A stretch of DNA of 64,000 nt, from the NCBI GenBank assembly GCA_003105035.1, contig PQAL01000014.1, positions 62,001 to 126,000 of the forward strand, written 5' to 3'. This DNA is from Anaerolineales bacterium (lineage in GTDB: Bacteria > Chloroflexota > Anaerolineae > Anaerolineales > UBA4823). Made by a program: the position numbers and the translations under genes. Below are positions 32,367 through 42,783 of this stretch, piece after piece. Each line of letters opens with the position of its first letter. Position 1 is the first letter of the stretch. The notes under the pieces were generated by a model, which saw only the letters and a program-made list of their open reading frames with translations, was not told the DNA's origin and did no database searches.

Positions 32367-35300
32367 CTAGCGTGATACGGTGGTGATTACTTTCGGTTTC
32401 ACCATCAAGTTGACCACGCCTGTCGGTAGATGTACTCCGTCGGCACTGGTCACGAAATTGTAGGTGACAGTCGGGTTGGGAGTGGTAATAGGTGTTCCAA
32501 CCAGGCTGTTTGGATTGTACTTCACCGCCACGTAGTAGGTTGCGTCGGGTGCTGCCCCGATCACGTTGATCGTGAGCGCACCGTTGGCCGGGTTGTAGCT
32601 CACCGAACCCAGCGCGCTCGACTTGGTGCAGTTCGCGTTATACAGGGTAACTGCAGTGCCCTTGGGAAGCGCTAACGGCACCCACACACCGGTGTTCGAC
32701 TGGCCGATCACCAAGGGGAAATCCGCCTCGGTTGCGGTGAACTTCTCGTAGAATGTCATCGTCCCGGGGGTGACCGCGTTGATCTTGCCTTTCTTAACCG
32801 TGTAGGTGAGCTCCGTCAGGCCTGCCTTGTTGCCTGAAGCGGCGAACTGCGCACAGGTCATCGAGGTCGGCTCGAAGCGGGTTGTCGTCTGTGGCACACT
32901 GGCCGAGGCTGTTGCAGAGACGGGGTTGGTTCCGCTCAGAGCATCAGCTGTGGCCGTGTTCACCACCGCACCCGTGAAGTCAGCTTTGACGTCAGAGGCC
33001 TGGGTCGTATAGTTGCCCGTGCAGGTCAGCGACTGGCCAGGTTGCAGGTCGACGGGTTGCGTGCAGGTGAGTGCGCCTAGCATCGGATCGCTAATCGAAA
33101 CGCCGGTCAACGCGCGGTTGCCTTCGTTCGTCGCCACCATAGAGTAGTGCAGTGTCTCGCCAGGCATGAAGTAGGCCGGGTCGAGGGCTGTCTTGGTGAG
33201 GCTGAGCAGGTCTCCAACGGTCATGGTGACCGGGATAGAAACGGTTGGGTGGACCGGGTCGGAGGTGTTATACCTCAAGGTGGCCTCATACACGCCAGTG
33301 ACGATACCTTCTGCTGCGGCATTGAAGTGTACGATGACAGCCTGCTGGCTGTCAGCAGCCAGGTTGCCAGAGGCCGGATCAACGCTCAGCCAGGCTACGC
33401 CGGATGCCGTGGTGCCGCTGGCGCGGATCATCCAGTTACCCGCGAAACCTAGTGAGTCGATCGTGCCCCAGGTGTTATCGGGCGGTAAGGCTGGTGGTGC
33501 GGGTGGGTCAGTATTCCACCAACCGATCCACGAGCGGCCCTGGCTGGCTGTCTGGTCGATATTGGCAGGCCACTGGGCGGGGGTCACTGCGCTGGTAACC
33601 CAGCGGTTGATGACACCGATCAAGATATCTCCCGGGCCGCCCAGTATGAGCGGGTCAGCCAGGGTGTAGACGTCCCAGGTTGTGCCATTAGCGTATTGGA
33701 TGGTTGCGTCAAAGTTCGCCATTAGCTCGGCATTGCTCGGGTCACCGTCGCCGTCCGCGTCCTGGTAGACCACCAACTCAATCGGGAGACCCACCGACAC
33801 CTGGCCTGCAGGCCACAGGATCGAGATATCATCCAGGTTGAAGGGGAAGTCTGCCGCATTGGGGGTGAAGCGGTTCATCCAGATGAACTGGTAGGATGAT
33901 ACACCGTCGGTGACGCCGATCGAGTTCTCGGCTGAGCCATCATCCAATGTGAATTGGATCGGACCCTGCGGAGTATAGTCTCCCGCCTTGATCGGGTTCG
34001 GTTCGCCGAGCGCCTTGACCGCCATCAGTTCGGCACCATTGTGCGAAGCACCGGCCACCGGAGGCGTGCTGATCGGCAGGGCGAACTCGTTGTGCGGGAT
34101 GGCTACGATCTCCCATTCCGTAGCAGCTGCGCCGTGGTTGAAGAGCGTCAACCCTTCGTCCAGGGTGTCATACAACGGGACGGTGACATTGAAGGAGGTT
34201 GGATCGACCGAGCTGCATGGCTTCAGCCAGCGCAGGCCGAAGTCCTGCGTGGTGGTCTGCCCGCCCACGATGGTCGCTGTGGCGCTGCCTTCCTGATGGT
34301 CAGCTGCACTCACAGCAATGCTCACCGGGCTGGCTGCTTCGTCGAACCAGTAGGAGTAGTAGCCGTTGGCGTCGGTAGTCAGCTCAACAAACGCCCCACC
34401 TGCCGTGGTGACGGTCACCAGGGCGTCTGTCAGCGGGGCTGGATCACTATCACAGTAGCCCAGGCCACTGACTGTGCCTTGCAGCTTACCCCAGGTCGCT
34501 GGTGCATTGACCGTCATCGTCACCGGAATGGAGTTCATCCCATTGCCAGGCGTGTTGTTGCTCATCTTGAGCTGACCCTGGTAGGTGCCCGGCTGGCTGA
34601 TCTCAGGCACAGCTGATGTGAGGGTGACGTCCACTGCCTGGTTTGCATGGTCGGGCACTGTGCCGGCGCTCGGTACGGGCACGATCCACGTGGCTGCACC
34701 CGCCAGGTAACCCATCGCCCTGCCCAGCACGGCGTCTTTATCCGCATCGGTGGTGCCGGTGTAGTTGAAGTTCCAGGCGAAGTAGATCCCTTTGTAGGCG
34801 TTCTTCTCAATGCGTAGGCCGGAGAGATCGGTCTTCGGTGCGTCGTTGGTGAAGATGGCTACCGCATTCGCACCGGTGATGGTGAAGCTGTCGGGGTATG
34901 GATCTGCGCTGATATCCATGTGCAAACCAGCCATGATGTCTGCACCAGTGATCCAGCCATCCGACCCTGCGTCAACACCCGTGTAACTAGCTTCGAGATA
35001 GTCGGTGTACAACAGGTCGGAGCCGTAGAAGTAACCGAGGTCGTTGTAGGCGATCAGGAAGCTGCCACCATTATCCAGGTAGGTCTTGATATACCCTGTG
35101 TTGGTGCTTCCGCTCGGACTGCCAGACCACACCACCGCGGCATAATCAGTCCACGTCCCCACAGGCGGCAGCGCGGAGTATGATACCCGGTTGTAGGTGT
35201 AGCCCAGGCGGGTCAGTGAAGCGGCTAACGCATCCGTGGCCGTCGAGTTGCTGTCGACCAGCAGGACGTCTTCGCCTGCTTGCGTGCCACCCATGGGGAT

Positions 35301-38300
35301 AAAGCCGGTGGTTTGACCACGCAGGCTGAAGTTGAGCGCAGCCCAGCCGGTGTTGGTGATCTCAGCCGGTAGTGTCGCACTCTGTCCGAGCTCAACTGTG
35401 GCTTCCAGTGAGGTGGGCGTAAGTGCGCCACAAGGCTGCAGCCAGTGCAGGTCGAAGTCCTGTTGGTTACGCGGGTCCGCTCCAGGCCAGAAGAAGATCG
35501 CTCGAGACTCTCCCAAATGGCCAGACGCAGATACATTCACACCGAGTGTCACATACTCGGCAGTAACCCAATACTGGAAATAGCCGTTCGCATCGGTTTC
35601 GACCTCGATGACTGGTAGAGCATCCACCACGATCTGCACCATGGCACCTTCCAGCGGGGCTGGATTGAGGTCACAGGCACCTAAAGTGCGTACCGTGCCC
35701 CACAGCTTGCCATACGTCGGCGAGGGGTTCACCACCATGCTCACTGGCACCAGGATGATGTCGTTCTGCGGGTCTTCGCTCTCGATCTTCAGCTGGGCGG
35801 TGTAGGTGCCCGGCTGCAGCACACTGGGTGCTGCACCGTTGAGCGTGACCTGGACGACCTGCGACCCGGTGTTGGCATCCAAGTTGCCCTGGTCGGGTGT
35901 TGCGCTGAGCCAGTCAACGTCCGCGGCGGTCAGCCATGGCATGACCTTGCTCATGATCTCGGTCTCGATCGCGTCACCTACTGCGCTGCCGCCTGCATAG
36001 TGATAGTCCCAGGCGAAGTAGACCGCTTTGTAGGCGTTGCGAGCGATGCGCATGCCCGCCCAATCTACCTTCGGTGCGGTGTTGGCAAAGATACCCACGG
36101 CATCCGGGCCGATTTTGAAGCTATCGGGGTAAGGGTCGCTGCTGATATCTGCGTCTGTTCCAGCCTCGATGTCCACGCCGTGGATCACGCCATCCGAGCC
36201 GGAGTCTGCGACATAGGTCGCTTGGAAGTAGGTCTGGTATAGAATTGTGGTCTTGTCGCTGTAGCCAAAGTCGTTGTCAGCAATCACCAGGCGCCCACCT
36301 GCATCCAGGTAGGCAACCAGCTGGTTCTGCTCGGCACCCGTGCTTGGCACTCCAGCGTAGAGCACCGCCAGGTAATCCAACGGGTTGGCAGGGATACCTG
36401 TGCTGGACGACGAGCTGACCACGTCAGAGGTGTAACCCAGGTTATCCATGGCCGTCTTGAAAGCGTTGGTCGGGTTGGCGTTACTGCCGCCATCGTTGAC
36501 GATCAGGATCTGGTTGCCCGTAACACCCATGGGGACGAACGTCCCGGACATCTCGGTGATCTTCCAGGGTGTGGCTGCTGCGCCTGTGTTCGCCAGGGTC
36601 ATCTGTAAGGTGGCGGATTGCTGCCACTCCACCGTGGCGCTCAAGGGGCTGGGTGTCTCGGTGACGCAGGGCTCCATCCAGCGCAGGCTCAGGTCCTGCG
36701 TGGTGGTGCCCAGGCCGGTCACGACGATGCCACTGGCACTTGCCGGTAGATGATCGGCTTCAGTCGCAAGTATTGTATACGGGCTGCCATAGTCAGGTAG
36801 CCAGAACTCGTAAGTGCCGTTAGCCCCGGTCGTCATCGTGCGGGTCATCCCGTTCGCTCCGGTGACGAGTAGGGTTGCTTCGCTCAACGGGGCGGGGTTT
36901 GCATCGCAGTAACCCAGGCTGCTGATGGTGCCCTTTAGGATACCCCAGTTGGCTGGGGCGGTAACCACCATGGTGGTCTGCACGTCGATCGCCTGGTTCT
37001 GTGGGTCGTTGCTGTTCACAGTAGCCGAGGCCTTATACGTGCCAGGCTTGTTCACCATGTTGGCGTCGAAGGTCACCACTACGGGCTGCATACCATCGGA
37101 AGGAACTGTGCCTTCAGCAGGCACTTCACTCAGCCAGGTTGCCGGGCCGCCCATACCACCCCCAGCCATCCCCGTGACGTTCATCACGATCATCATCTCG
37201 GGGAAGCCCAGGGAGGCTACAGTCGCAGGCTCAGTCACGCCGCAGTCTGCGGCTGCCAGGTAGCTGGGGCCGGTCTCACCCAGGCCATTCGAACCGATGA
37301 AGAATAAGTTGCCGGCTGCCTGGCCGTTGGGGGTGAAGATGTCCACCACCAGTAATGAACCCGCTGGGGCGGTACCTGTCACCGGCACATCGAGAATCGT
37401 CAATGTCTGGCTTGCCACGGCTGCGGTCGCGCTGCCGATGGGGGTCAGGTTGGCAAACTGGAACGCACCGTTCAGGGTGAACAGGCGTACCTCAACCGGT
37501 TGGGTCGCGCCAGCAGGAGCGGATGTCTCGATGCCGAACGACACATTGGTGATGGCGAAGTCGCCGTTGATGCCGAAGGTGGGCAAGTCAAACACCCGCA
37601 GGTAATGGTTATCTGTGTGAGCAACGCCATTATTGCACGATACCGAGTTGCCGGATGTGATCGTCTGGCTGTTGGATTGCGTGATGGTGGTACTGCCTGC
37701 GTTGACCTTATGCGCATAGCCTGCGTTCGGATCGGTGCTCTTGGTGGGCGGATTAGGATTGAGACTGAAACCCACGTCACCGATGGTGACCAGGTTAGTC
37801 GGTCCACCTTGCGGCCCTCCAGCGGGTGCTGTGTAACCAGTGGCCGTGTTAACGAAGTTAAAGACAGCTTCCGCGCCACCCAGGTTCCACAGCGTTAGTG
37901 GTTTGGTTGTGCTGGTACCCAAGGGTATCTCTGTCAGGATGCTGGGAGGTGCTGCGTTGAGGCACGGCTGCAAGTAGCGCAGGGTGAAGTCCTGGATGGT
38001 CGTCTGCCCACCATTCAAGATCACGCCGGTTGCGCTGCCAGTGGCGTAGTCAGCACCCGCATCGACATCTACGGTCAATGGACTGGTTGATTGGTCAAGC
38101 CAGACGTAGTAGTAACCGTTTTCGTCGGTGCTCAGCACCAGCGGCTCAGTGAATGCAGCGCTGTTGACCGTCACAGGTAGATTCGGTAAGGCGGCCGGGT
38201 TCGAATCGCAGTAGCCGTTGGTCGTGATATGGCCAGCCAGCTTGCCCATAGTGGGCGGGATGCTGGCGGTCATCTGCACCGGCATGTTGGGCACGTCATA

Positions 38301-41300
38301 GGGTGTATCATGCAAGAACTTGAGCTGGGCATTATACACTCCAGGTGCCACCAATGTGCTGTCCAGGGTGACGTCCACCGTCACGCTCCCGCCCGCTGGG
38401 ACGGTTGCAGTCGTTGGAGCTTCGCTTAACCAGGGCACGTCTGCGCCAGCACACAGGTTGGCAGTCTCACCTGACTGGACCTGGTAGGCTTTATCATCGC
38501 TCTGGCTGGCCAGCCACAGGTTGCCTTCACAGTCGAGTTCCATGCCTGCACCACCGCTTCCAAAGCCTGCGATGGTGAACTGGCCAAGCGGTGCATAGTT
38601 ATTGACCGCATCCAACACGTAGACCTTACTGGTCGTGGCGCTATCGACCACAAACAAGTGCTCTGTTTCCGGGTTGTAAGCCAGACCAGCTATGGAGATG
38701 CCCACGTTGACACTGGATAGGATTGTTCCAGTTGAATCGAAATGATGAATAGTCAGATCGGTCCAGTTGCCGGCATAATACGTGTCGGTAGTGGGATCAT
38801 AAGCCAGGCCTCTCTGTGAGGTGCTGAAACCTGTCCCGCCTCCCGGGCAGATCGTGTTGCCCGTGGGGCCGCTGTTCGGGTCGATCTCATAGATACAGTT
38901 GGATACGCCGGTGTTGACGTTCATCGTCCACAGCATGCCGGTGTTCCAGTTGTAGGTCATGTCAGCCGGGCCGTTGGTCGTCGGCCAGTTATAGGACCAC
39001 TGTCGTCCGGTAGCTGTCCCGTCAGGGGCATACTCCTTGACGGCGTCCAGCGTGCCCCAGCCGTCACCGATCCAGACCGTCCCATCTTGGCCGTCGAAGG
39101 CGATGCCCCATGGGGTCGCCATGCCGGTAGGCCAGCTCTGGAGGATATCGCCTGCCGCCATGGGTTCCATCTCAGGTGCTGCGGGGAGACCCAGATCTAC
39201 GGCGTTGGCCGAGTTCTGCTGGCTGGCTTCGAGAAGCGCCGGGGAATCTTCAATTGGTCCGAAAGGCACCGAACCCTTGTCCAGCTCGAGCAGCTCGAAC
39301 GAAGCAGCACCACCACCGATGTTATTGACGGTTACCTGGACGGTTGTGGTGCTACCCGCTGGGAGCGTCTCACTGATGGAGGCCGGCGTATATGTCAGGT
39401 GCCCGGTCTGCAGGGCGAAGTCCTGGCGGATGGTGCTGCCTGTCGGGACGCTCACCGAAGCTATCGCCGGGCTATATTTCTGCATCGTAGCGGTCAGCGT
39501 ATGGCTGCCAGCTGATTGGAACAGGGCATAGAAGTTGCCCATAGCCGGGTCAGCCGTGGCAGCCGCAGTGGCTTCGCCACTAATATCACCGGTCACCTTG
39601 GCACCGACCAGGGCATGGTTGTCATTGGCATCGGCCACGCGGCCAACCACCAAACCACCTCCCCCGATCGGGTGGCAAACCTTCTCGCCCACGAAGACGT
39701 TGTCGACCTCCCACCACCAGTCCCATCCGGGAGCGATGTAGTGGTAGCGGAGCTGGGCCTGGGTCGAGCCGCCCAGCAGGGAAGTCAGGTCCTGGGTGAA
39801 GGTGTTCGGCCCGCGCATGTCGGTGTTCCAATGATGGACATTGGTCCAGGTTGCGCCGCCATCCGCGCTCACATCCAGGTCTGCCGACTCGGTCGAGACC
39901 AGGTTGTTGTAATCGTAGTTATAGGAGAGGTTGACATTAACCAGCGTGGATACATCCATGACCGGGGAGGTCAAGGTCGTATCCATCGTCGTACCGCTAC
40001 CGCAATTATCGGAGTCGGCGATGGCGAACTGACCTGTTCCACCGGTCAGGTTGCCGCGCACACCAGGGTCATTGCCCACCCAGGTGCAGTTGCCGCCGCT
40101 TTGCGTCACAGTCCAGCCTGCGGGCGGGAAGGTGGCACTTTCGAAAGTCTCGTACACACCTGTAACGTCCAGTACGTAGCCGGGTGCCACGCAGTTGTCG
40201 TTATCTGCCAGCACGGGGATGTCGAGCACCAGGTCTCCTGCCAGCACACCGGTATCGAGTGCCGTAGGCAGGTAACCTGCGCTGAATACTTCCGCGTTAA
40301 AGGTGTAGTTCTGTCCCGCAACAAGTGAGATGCTGTAGTTGCCGGTGGCTGGGTCAGTCCAGATGGGTACCCCAGGGTAGCCGCCGATGGTGATCTTGGC
40401 ATATAATCCCCAACCGGCTGCTGGATCCCAGACCTTACCGGAGACCGTGTAGCTGGGTGCCGGGTCAAGAGCTACGTTGAGGGTTGTAGTCAGGTTTTCC
40501 TGGATCACAACACCCGGGATGCTCGCTGGTAGGAAGCTATACGCCGAGACGTTGATGGTGTAAGTACCTACAGGCAGGCTCATGGAGTACTGCCCTGCTG
40601 CGTCGGTTCTGGTTTCAAAGGTGCGCTCGGTGCCGACTGCCTGGACCATTGCATTGGCAATTGGGGTACCACTGCCTGCAGCTGTCACCGTGCCCTCGAG
40701 CGTCCCCATTGGACCGCAGGAGGTCAAGGCCAGCTGCACCGCCGCCAGGGCACGGATCTCGCCCCAGCCGGTGGACTGGTTGGGTACTTGCCCGGGACCT
40801 TCACCCGAGCATGTGCCAGGCACGCCGCTTGCTATAGCGGCAGACTGCTGGATGATGTTCTCGACCGCGGTGAAATTGCCTACCAGGCAGGGTCCTGCCT
40901 GGAAGATCAAGGCAGTCAGGCCCGTGACATGCGGTGCGGCCATCGAGGTGCCGCTCCAGCCACCTTCATACGCGGTGTCACTCGTGTTCACCGAAGAACG
41001 GATGTTGCTTCCAGGGGCAGCCACCTGAGGCTTGATGGTGGGGAAGTCACCGCCATTCTCTGTATCCACGTTATCAGTTGGGCCGCGGTTGGAGAAGGTG
41101 GCGTAGGCCCCGTTTGATTGCCCCGTAGCTCCGACGCCTGACACATTGCCATACCGCGCCGGGTTGCCGACCGTGCCGCAGGGTGGCGGGGATGTATAGC
41201 CGCAGTTTGTGCTGTTGCCATTGGAAAAGACAGGGTAAATACCTGCGGCGCGCCAGCTATCAACGACGCCGCGGAACCAAGGGTCGTAACTCTGGCTGCA

Positions 41301-42296
41301 GTCTCCCCAAGAGTTGTTGACCACATTGGGGCGCATGTCAGGGTTTGGATTGGCCTGGTTCAGATCCCATGGGGCTGCAATGAATTGGGCGCATTCAAGC
41401 AGTGCCGCATCGGTACAGCTGCTGGTGTTGCAGCCCCGGCAAGCCATCCATTTGGCACCGGGCGCCATGCCGATCTGGTTGCTTCCGCCATCATCGCCGA
41501 CCGTGGTGCCCATGGTGTGCGAGCCGTGGCCGTTGTCATCGGCAGGGGCAGTCGGGTGGTCGCCGTACGGGTCCCACCAGTTGTAGTTGTGGTTGAAGCT
41601 GCCACCGCCCAGGTTGCCGCGGTATTTTCCCACCAGGGCCTGGTGAGTGTAGCGTACGCCTGTATCGATACTCGACACCACGCTGCCCGCCCCGTTGATG
41701 CCCAAGGCCCAGGCATCAGGTGCCTGTACATGGGCGATGTTCGGCTCAATGCTCAAGATCCCATCAACCGTGTTGAAGGGGTCCTTTTCCGTGGGCTCGA
41801 TAAGCATTTCAGTCCGGCGTTCACGGATCGCGCTCACTTCAGGAAAGCTCGTGATGCTGTTGAGCACCGTTGTGTCTGACTGGTCGACGATGATGATATT
41901 GTCGATCCAGAAGCTCTGGTAGCTGATACCCATGCTATCCAGGTAAGCTCGCACGTTCATCTGCGAGCTCTCAGCCACGAATTGCAGCTGTTGGACGACA
42001 AAACGGCCGCGATCGATCCAGTCCATTTGCTCTGCTGCTGCAAGGCTGGACTGGCTGCGGAAATAGATCATATACCCCGCGCTGCCTTTTGTCTCCATTT
42101 GTTCAATCACGGCTTGTTCGACATTGACCAATCCCCCCGTTTGTGTATCTAAAGATTTGCCGGGGGAGAAGATATCGTTTTTGAAGTGCAGCGATGAAAA
42201 ATCACTATCTGCCAACGCTGCAGCAGGAAACAGGAAAAATAGGAAGGCAAGGATCAGGGTGATTGATAATATACGATGCTTTGCATGGTTTTTCAT
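32367..42296 (-). CDS. giant secreted subtilisin-family (S8) protease
   Basis: A protein of about 3,309 residues. The start at 42296 has GAGGAGA upstream and begins a clear signal peptide (ITLILAFLFFLFPAAALA). A longer frame from 42335 is not needed. An I9-type propeptide region precedes the S8 catalytic domain: Asp211 in SSIDTGVRYTH, His257 in DNGHGSHTMGT and Ser451 in GGWSGTSMAAPHVTGL, so the triad is intact. Next come carboxypeptidase-regulatory-like folds, a jelly-roll and an NHL/propeller-like segment. Four long repeats of about 410 residues follow (listed separately), two of which contain a GATase-like insert. Near the C-terminus is a DUF11-like domain (LSLTKTALDPAYFMPGETLH). There is no sorting signal. 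The DNA is visibly more GC-rich than its neighbours. The substrate is unknown. Such proteins are typically extracellular in Chloroflexota. Confidence 0.85.
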   Translation of the reverse strand: MKNHAKHRILSITLILAFLFFLFPAAALADSDFSSLHFKNDIFSPGKSLDTQTGGLVNVEQAVIEQMETKGSAGYMIYFRSQSSLAAAEQMDWIDRGRFVVQQLQFVAESSQMNVRAYLDSMGISYQSFWIDNIIIVDQSDTTVLNSITSFPEVSAIRERRTEMLIEPTEKDPFNTVDGILSIEPNIAHVQAPDAWALGINGAGSVVSSIDTGVRYTHQALVGKYRGNLGGGSFNHNYNWWDPYGDHPTAPADDNGHGSHTMGTTVGDDGGSNQIGMAPGAKWMACRGCNTSSCTDAALLECAQFIAAPWDLNQANPNPDMRPNVVNNSWGDCSQSYDPWFRGVVDSWRAAGIYPVFSNGNSTNCGYTSPPPCGTVGNPARYGNVSGVGATGQSNGAYATFSNRGPTDNVDTENGGDFPTIKPQVAAPGSNIRSSVNTSDTAYEGGWSGTSMAAPHVTGLTALIFQAGPCLVGNFTAVENIIQQSAAIASGVPGTCSGEGPGQVPNQSTGWGEIRALAAVQLALTSCGPMGTLEGTVTAAGSGTPIANAMVQAVGTERTFETRTDAAGQYSMSLPVGTYTINVSAYSFLPASIPGVVIQENLTTTLNVALDPAPSYTVSGKVWDPAAGWGLYAKITIGGYPGVPIWTDPATGNYSISLVAGQNYTFNAEVFSAGYLPTALDTGVLAGDLVLDIPVLADNDNCVAPGYVLDVTGVYETFESATFPPAGWTVTQSGGNCTWVGNDPGVRGNLTGGTGQFAIADSDNCGSGTTMDTTLTSPVMDVSTLVNVNLSYNYDYNNLVSTESADLDVSADGGATWTNVHHWNTDMRGPNTFTQDLTSLLGGSTQAQLRYHYIAPGWDWWWEVDNVFVGEKVCHPIGGGGLVVGRVADANDNHALVGAKVTGDISGEATAAATADPAMGNFYALFQSAGSHTLTATMQKYSPAIASVSVPTGSTIRQDFALQTGHLTYTPASISETLPAGSTTTVQVTVNNIGGGAASFELLELDKGSVPFGPIEDSPALLEASQQNSANAVDLGLPAAPEMEPMAAGDILQSWPTGMATPWGIAFDGQDGTVWIGDGWGTLDAVKEYAPDGTATGRQWSYNWPTTNGPADMTYNWNTGMLWTMNVNTGVSNCIYEIDPNSGPTGNTICPGGGTGFSTSQRGLAYDPTTDTYYAGNWTDLTIHHFDSTGTILSSVNVGISIAGLAYNPETEHLFVVDSATTSKVYVLDAVNNYAPLGQFTIAGFGSGGAGMELDCEGNLWLASQSDDKAYQVQSGETANLCAGADVPWLSEAPTTATVPAGGSVTVDVTLDSTLVAPGVYNAQLKFLHDTPYDVPNMPVQMTASIPPTMGKLAGHITTNGYCDSNPAALPNLPVTVNSAAFTEPLVLSTDENGYYYVWLDQSTSPLTVDVDAGADYATGSATGVILNGGQTTIQDFTLRYLQPCLNAAPPSILTEIPLGTSTTKPLTLWNLGGAEAVFNFVNTATGYTAPAGGPQGGPTNLVTIGDVGFSLNPNPPTKSTDPNAGYAHKVNAGSTTITQSNSQTITSGNSVSCNNGVAHTDNHYLRVFDLPTFGINGDFAITNVSFGIETSAPAGATQPVEVRLFTLNGAFQFANLTPIGSATAAVASQTLTILDVPVTGTAPAGSLLVVDIFTPNGQAAGNLFFIGSNGLGETGPSYLAAADCGVTEPATVASLGFPEMMIVMNVTGMAGGGMGGPATWLSEVPAEGTVPSDGMQPVVVTFDANMVNKPGTYKASATVNSNDPQNQAIDVQTTMVVTAPANWGILKGTISSLGYCDANPAPLSEATLLVTGANGMTRTMTTGANGTYEFWLPDYGSPYTILATEADHLPASASGIVVTGLGTTTQDLSLRWMEPCVTETPSPLSATVEWQQSATLQMTLANTGAAATPWKITEMSGTFVPMGVTGNQILIVNDGGSNANPTNAFKTAMDNLGYTSDVVSSSSSTGIPANPLDYLAVLYAGVPSTGAEQNQLVAYLDAGGRLVIADNDFGYSDKTTILYQTYFQATYVADSGSDGVIHGVDIEAGTDADISSDPYPDSFKIGPDAVGIFANTAPKVDWAGMRIARNAYKAVYFAWDYHYAGGSAVGDAIETEIMSKVMPWLTAADVDWLSATPDQGNLDANTGSQVVQVTLNGAAPSVLQPGTYTAQLKIESEDPQNDIILVPVSMVVNPSPTYGKLWGTVRTLGACDLNPAPLEGAMVQIVVDALPVIEVETDANGYFQYWVTAEYVTLGVNVSASGHLGESRAIFFWPGADPRNQQDFDLHWLQPCGALTPTSLEATVELGQSATLPAEITNTGWAALNFSLRGQTTGFIPMGGTQAGEDVLLVDSNSTATDALAASLTRLGYTYNRVSYSALPPVGTWTDYAAVVWSGSPSGSTNTGYIKTYLDNGGSFLIAYNDLGYFYGSDLLYTDYLEASYTGVDAGSDGWITGADIMAGLHMDISADPYPDSFTITGANAVAIFTNDAPKTDLSGLRIEKNAYKGIYFAWNFNYTGTTDADKDAVLGRAMGYLAGAATWIVPVPSAGTVPDHANQAVDVTLTSAVPEISQPGTYQGQLKMSNNTPGNGMNSIPVTMTVNAPATWGKLQGTVSGLGYCDSDPAPLTDALVTVTTAGGAFVELTTDANGYYSYWFDEAASPVSIAVSAADHQEGSATATIVGGQTTTQDFGLRWLKPCSSVDPTSFNVTVPLYDTLDEGLTLFNHGAAATEWEIVAIPHNEFALPISTPPVAGASHNGAELMAVKALGEPNPIKAGDYTPQGPIQFTLDDGSAENSIGVTDGVSSYQFIWMNRFTPNAADFPFNLDDISILWPAGQVSVGLPIELVVYQDADGDGDPSNAELMANFDATIQYANGTTWDVYTLADPLILGGPGDILIGVINRWVTSAVTPAQWPANIDQTASQGRSWIGWWNTDPPAPPALPPDNTWGTIDSLGFAGNWMIRASGTTASGVAWLSVDPASGNLAADSQQAVIVHFNAAAEGIVTGVYEATLRYNTSDPVHPTVSIPVTMTVGDLLSLTKTALDPAYFMPGETLHYSMVATNEGNRALTGVSISDPMLGALTCTQPVDLQPGQSLTCTGNYTTQASDVKADFTGAVVNTATADALSGTNPVSATASASVPQTTTRFEPTSMTCAQFAASGNKAGLTELTYTVKKGKINAVTPGTMTFYEKFTATEADFPLVIGQSNTGVWVPLALPKGTAVTLYNANCTKSSALGSVSYNPANGALTINVIGAAPDATYYVAVKYNPNSLVGTPITTPNPTVTYNFVTSADGVHLPTGVVNLMVKPKVITTVSR
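34435..38250 (-). repeat. four long internal repeats in the S8 protease
   Basis: A marker segment recurs four times at intervals of about 1.22-1.30 kb: KLAGHITTNGYCDSNPAALP (38185-38250), LKGTISSLGYCDANPAPLSE (36886-36950), LWGTVRTLGACDLNPAPLEG (35656-35720) and LQGTVSGLGYCDSDPAPLTD (34435-34491). Each is followed by a carboxypeptidase-regulatory-like fold, a WL/QPC-type linker and a module that differs between repeats. In the middle two the module is an alpha/beta domain of about 180 residues with DPYPDSF and IFANTAPK-like signatures. Confidence 0.8.
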
Positions 42297-42783
42297 ACGA
42301 TTCTCCTCAGTATCATGATAAAAACCAGAAAACAATGAATTTCCTATGGTCAGAACATTAGGATTTACGTGTGTATTATTCGCACCTCCTTTTTAAAACA
42401 TAAAAACAAGATTGTGCATGGATGCTGATATCCTCACTCACACTACCGTCTAAAGGCACTTGTAAAAGGAAGCGAACAGCTATTGTTTTGTCGGGATAAG
42501 AATAATTTAGGGGAAAACCAAATAAGCCGAATTTTTCTGTTGACCCAGCTCGCTCCCCTGAAGCGCCTGAGACCCACCAGTAAAATGCGAACTGACGATG
42601 CCTCTCGGATTTCGGTTATTTAGAAATGTTTATTAATTGGAAAACTCATATTCCTAGTTAATAATTATAAAGATAATTAGTTAAGAGTCAACAAGGAAAA
42701 TAGAGAAATTTCCTGCGAAAACTAACGTATTATGATTTCTCCACCCTATAAAATAAAAAAAGAGAACCCTCTCGAAATTTCCT
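42297..42783. other. intergenic region upstream of the protease gene
   Basis: This gap of about 490 bases should carry the leftward promoter of the protease and the end of the fused glycosyltransferase transcript. It is AT-rich. No supportable reading frame was found. A short hairpin with a strong T-run lies at 42752-42775. Confidence 0.45.
42752..42775 (-). terminator. weak-stem, strong T-run terminator
   Basis: On the minus strand, just after the glycosyltransferase stop, GAGAGGGTTCTCTTTTTTTATTTT gives a stem of only four or five pairs (AGAG with CTCT) followed by seven T. The T-tract is convincing, the stem is short. It probably ends the exopolysaccharide operon. Confidence 0.45.

Noticed and set aside
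33954-34616. 220-residue open frame on + inside the protease gene
   Set aside because: Same reason: composition-driven shadow of the real minus-strand gene, rich in Arg, Gly and His with no domain.
34435-38250. CRISPR array or other short regular repeats
   Set aside because: The repetition is at the protein level with a period above 1.2 kb and open reading frame throughout. No short direct repeats with unique spacers were found here or elsewhere in the window.
39516-40328. 270-residue open frame on + inside the long protease gene
   Set aside because: It lies wholly opposite the protease coding sequence, has no ribosome site and its protein shows no family pattern. Long opposite-strand frames are expected in GC-rich genes.
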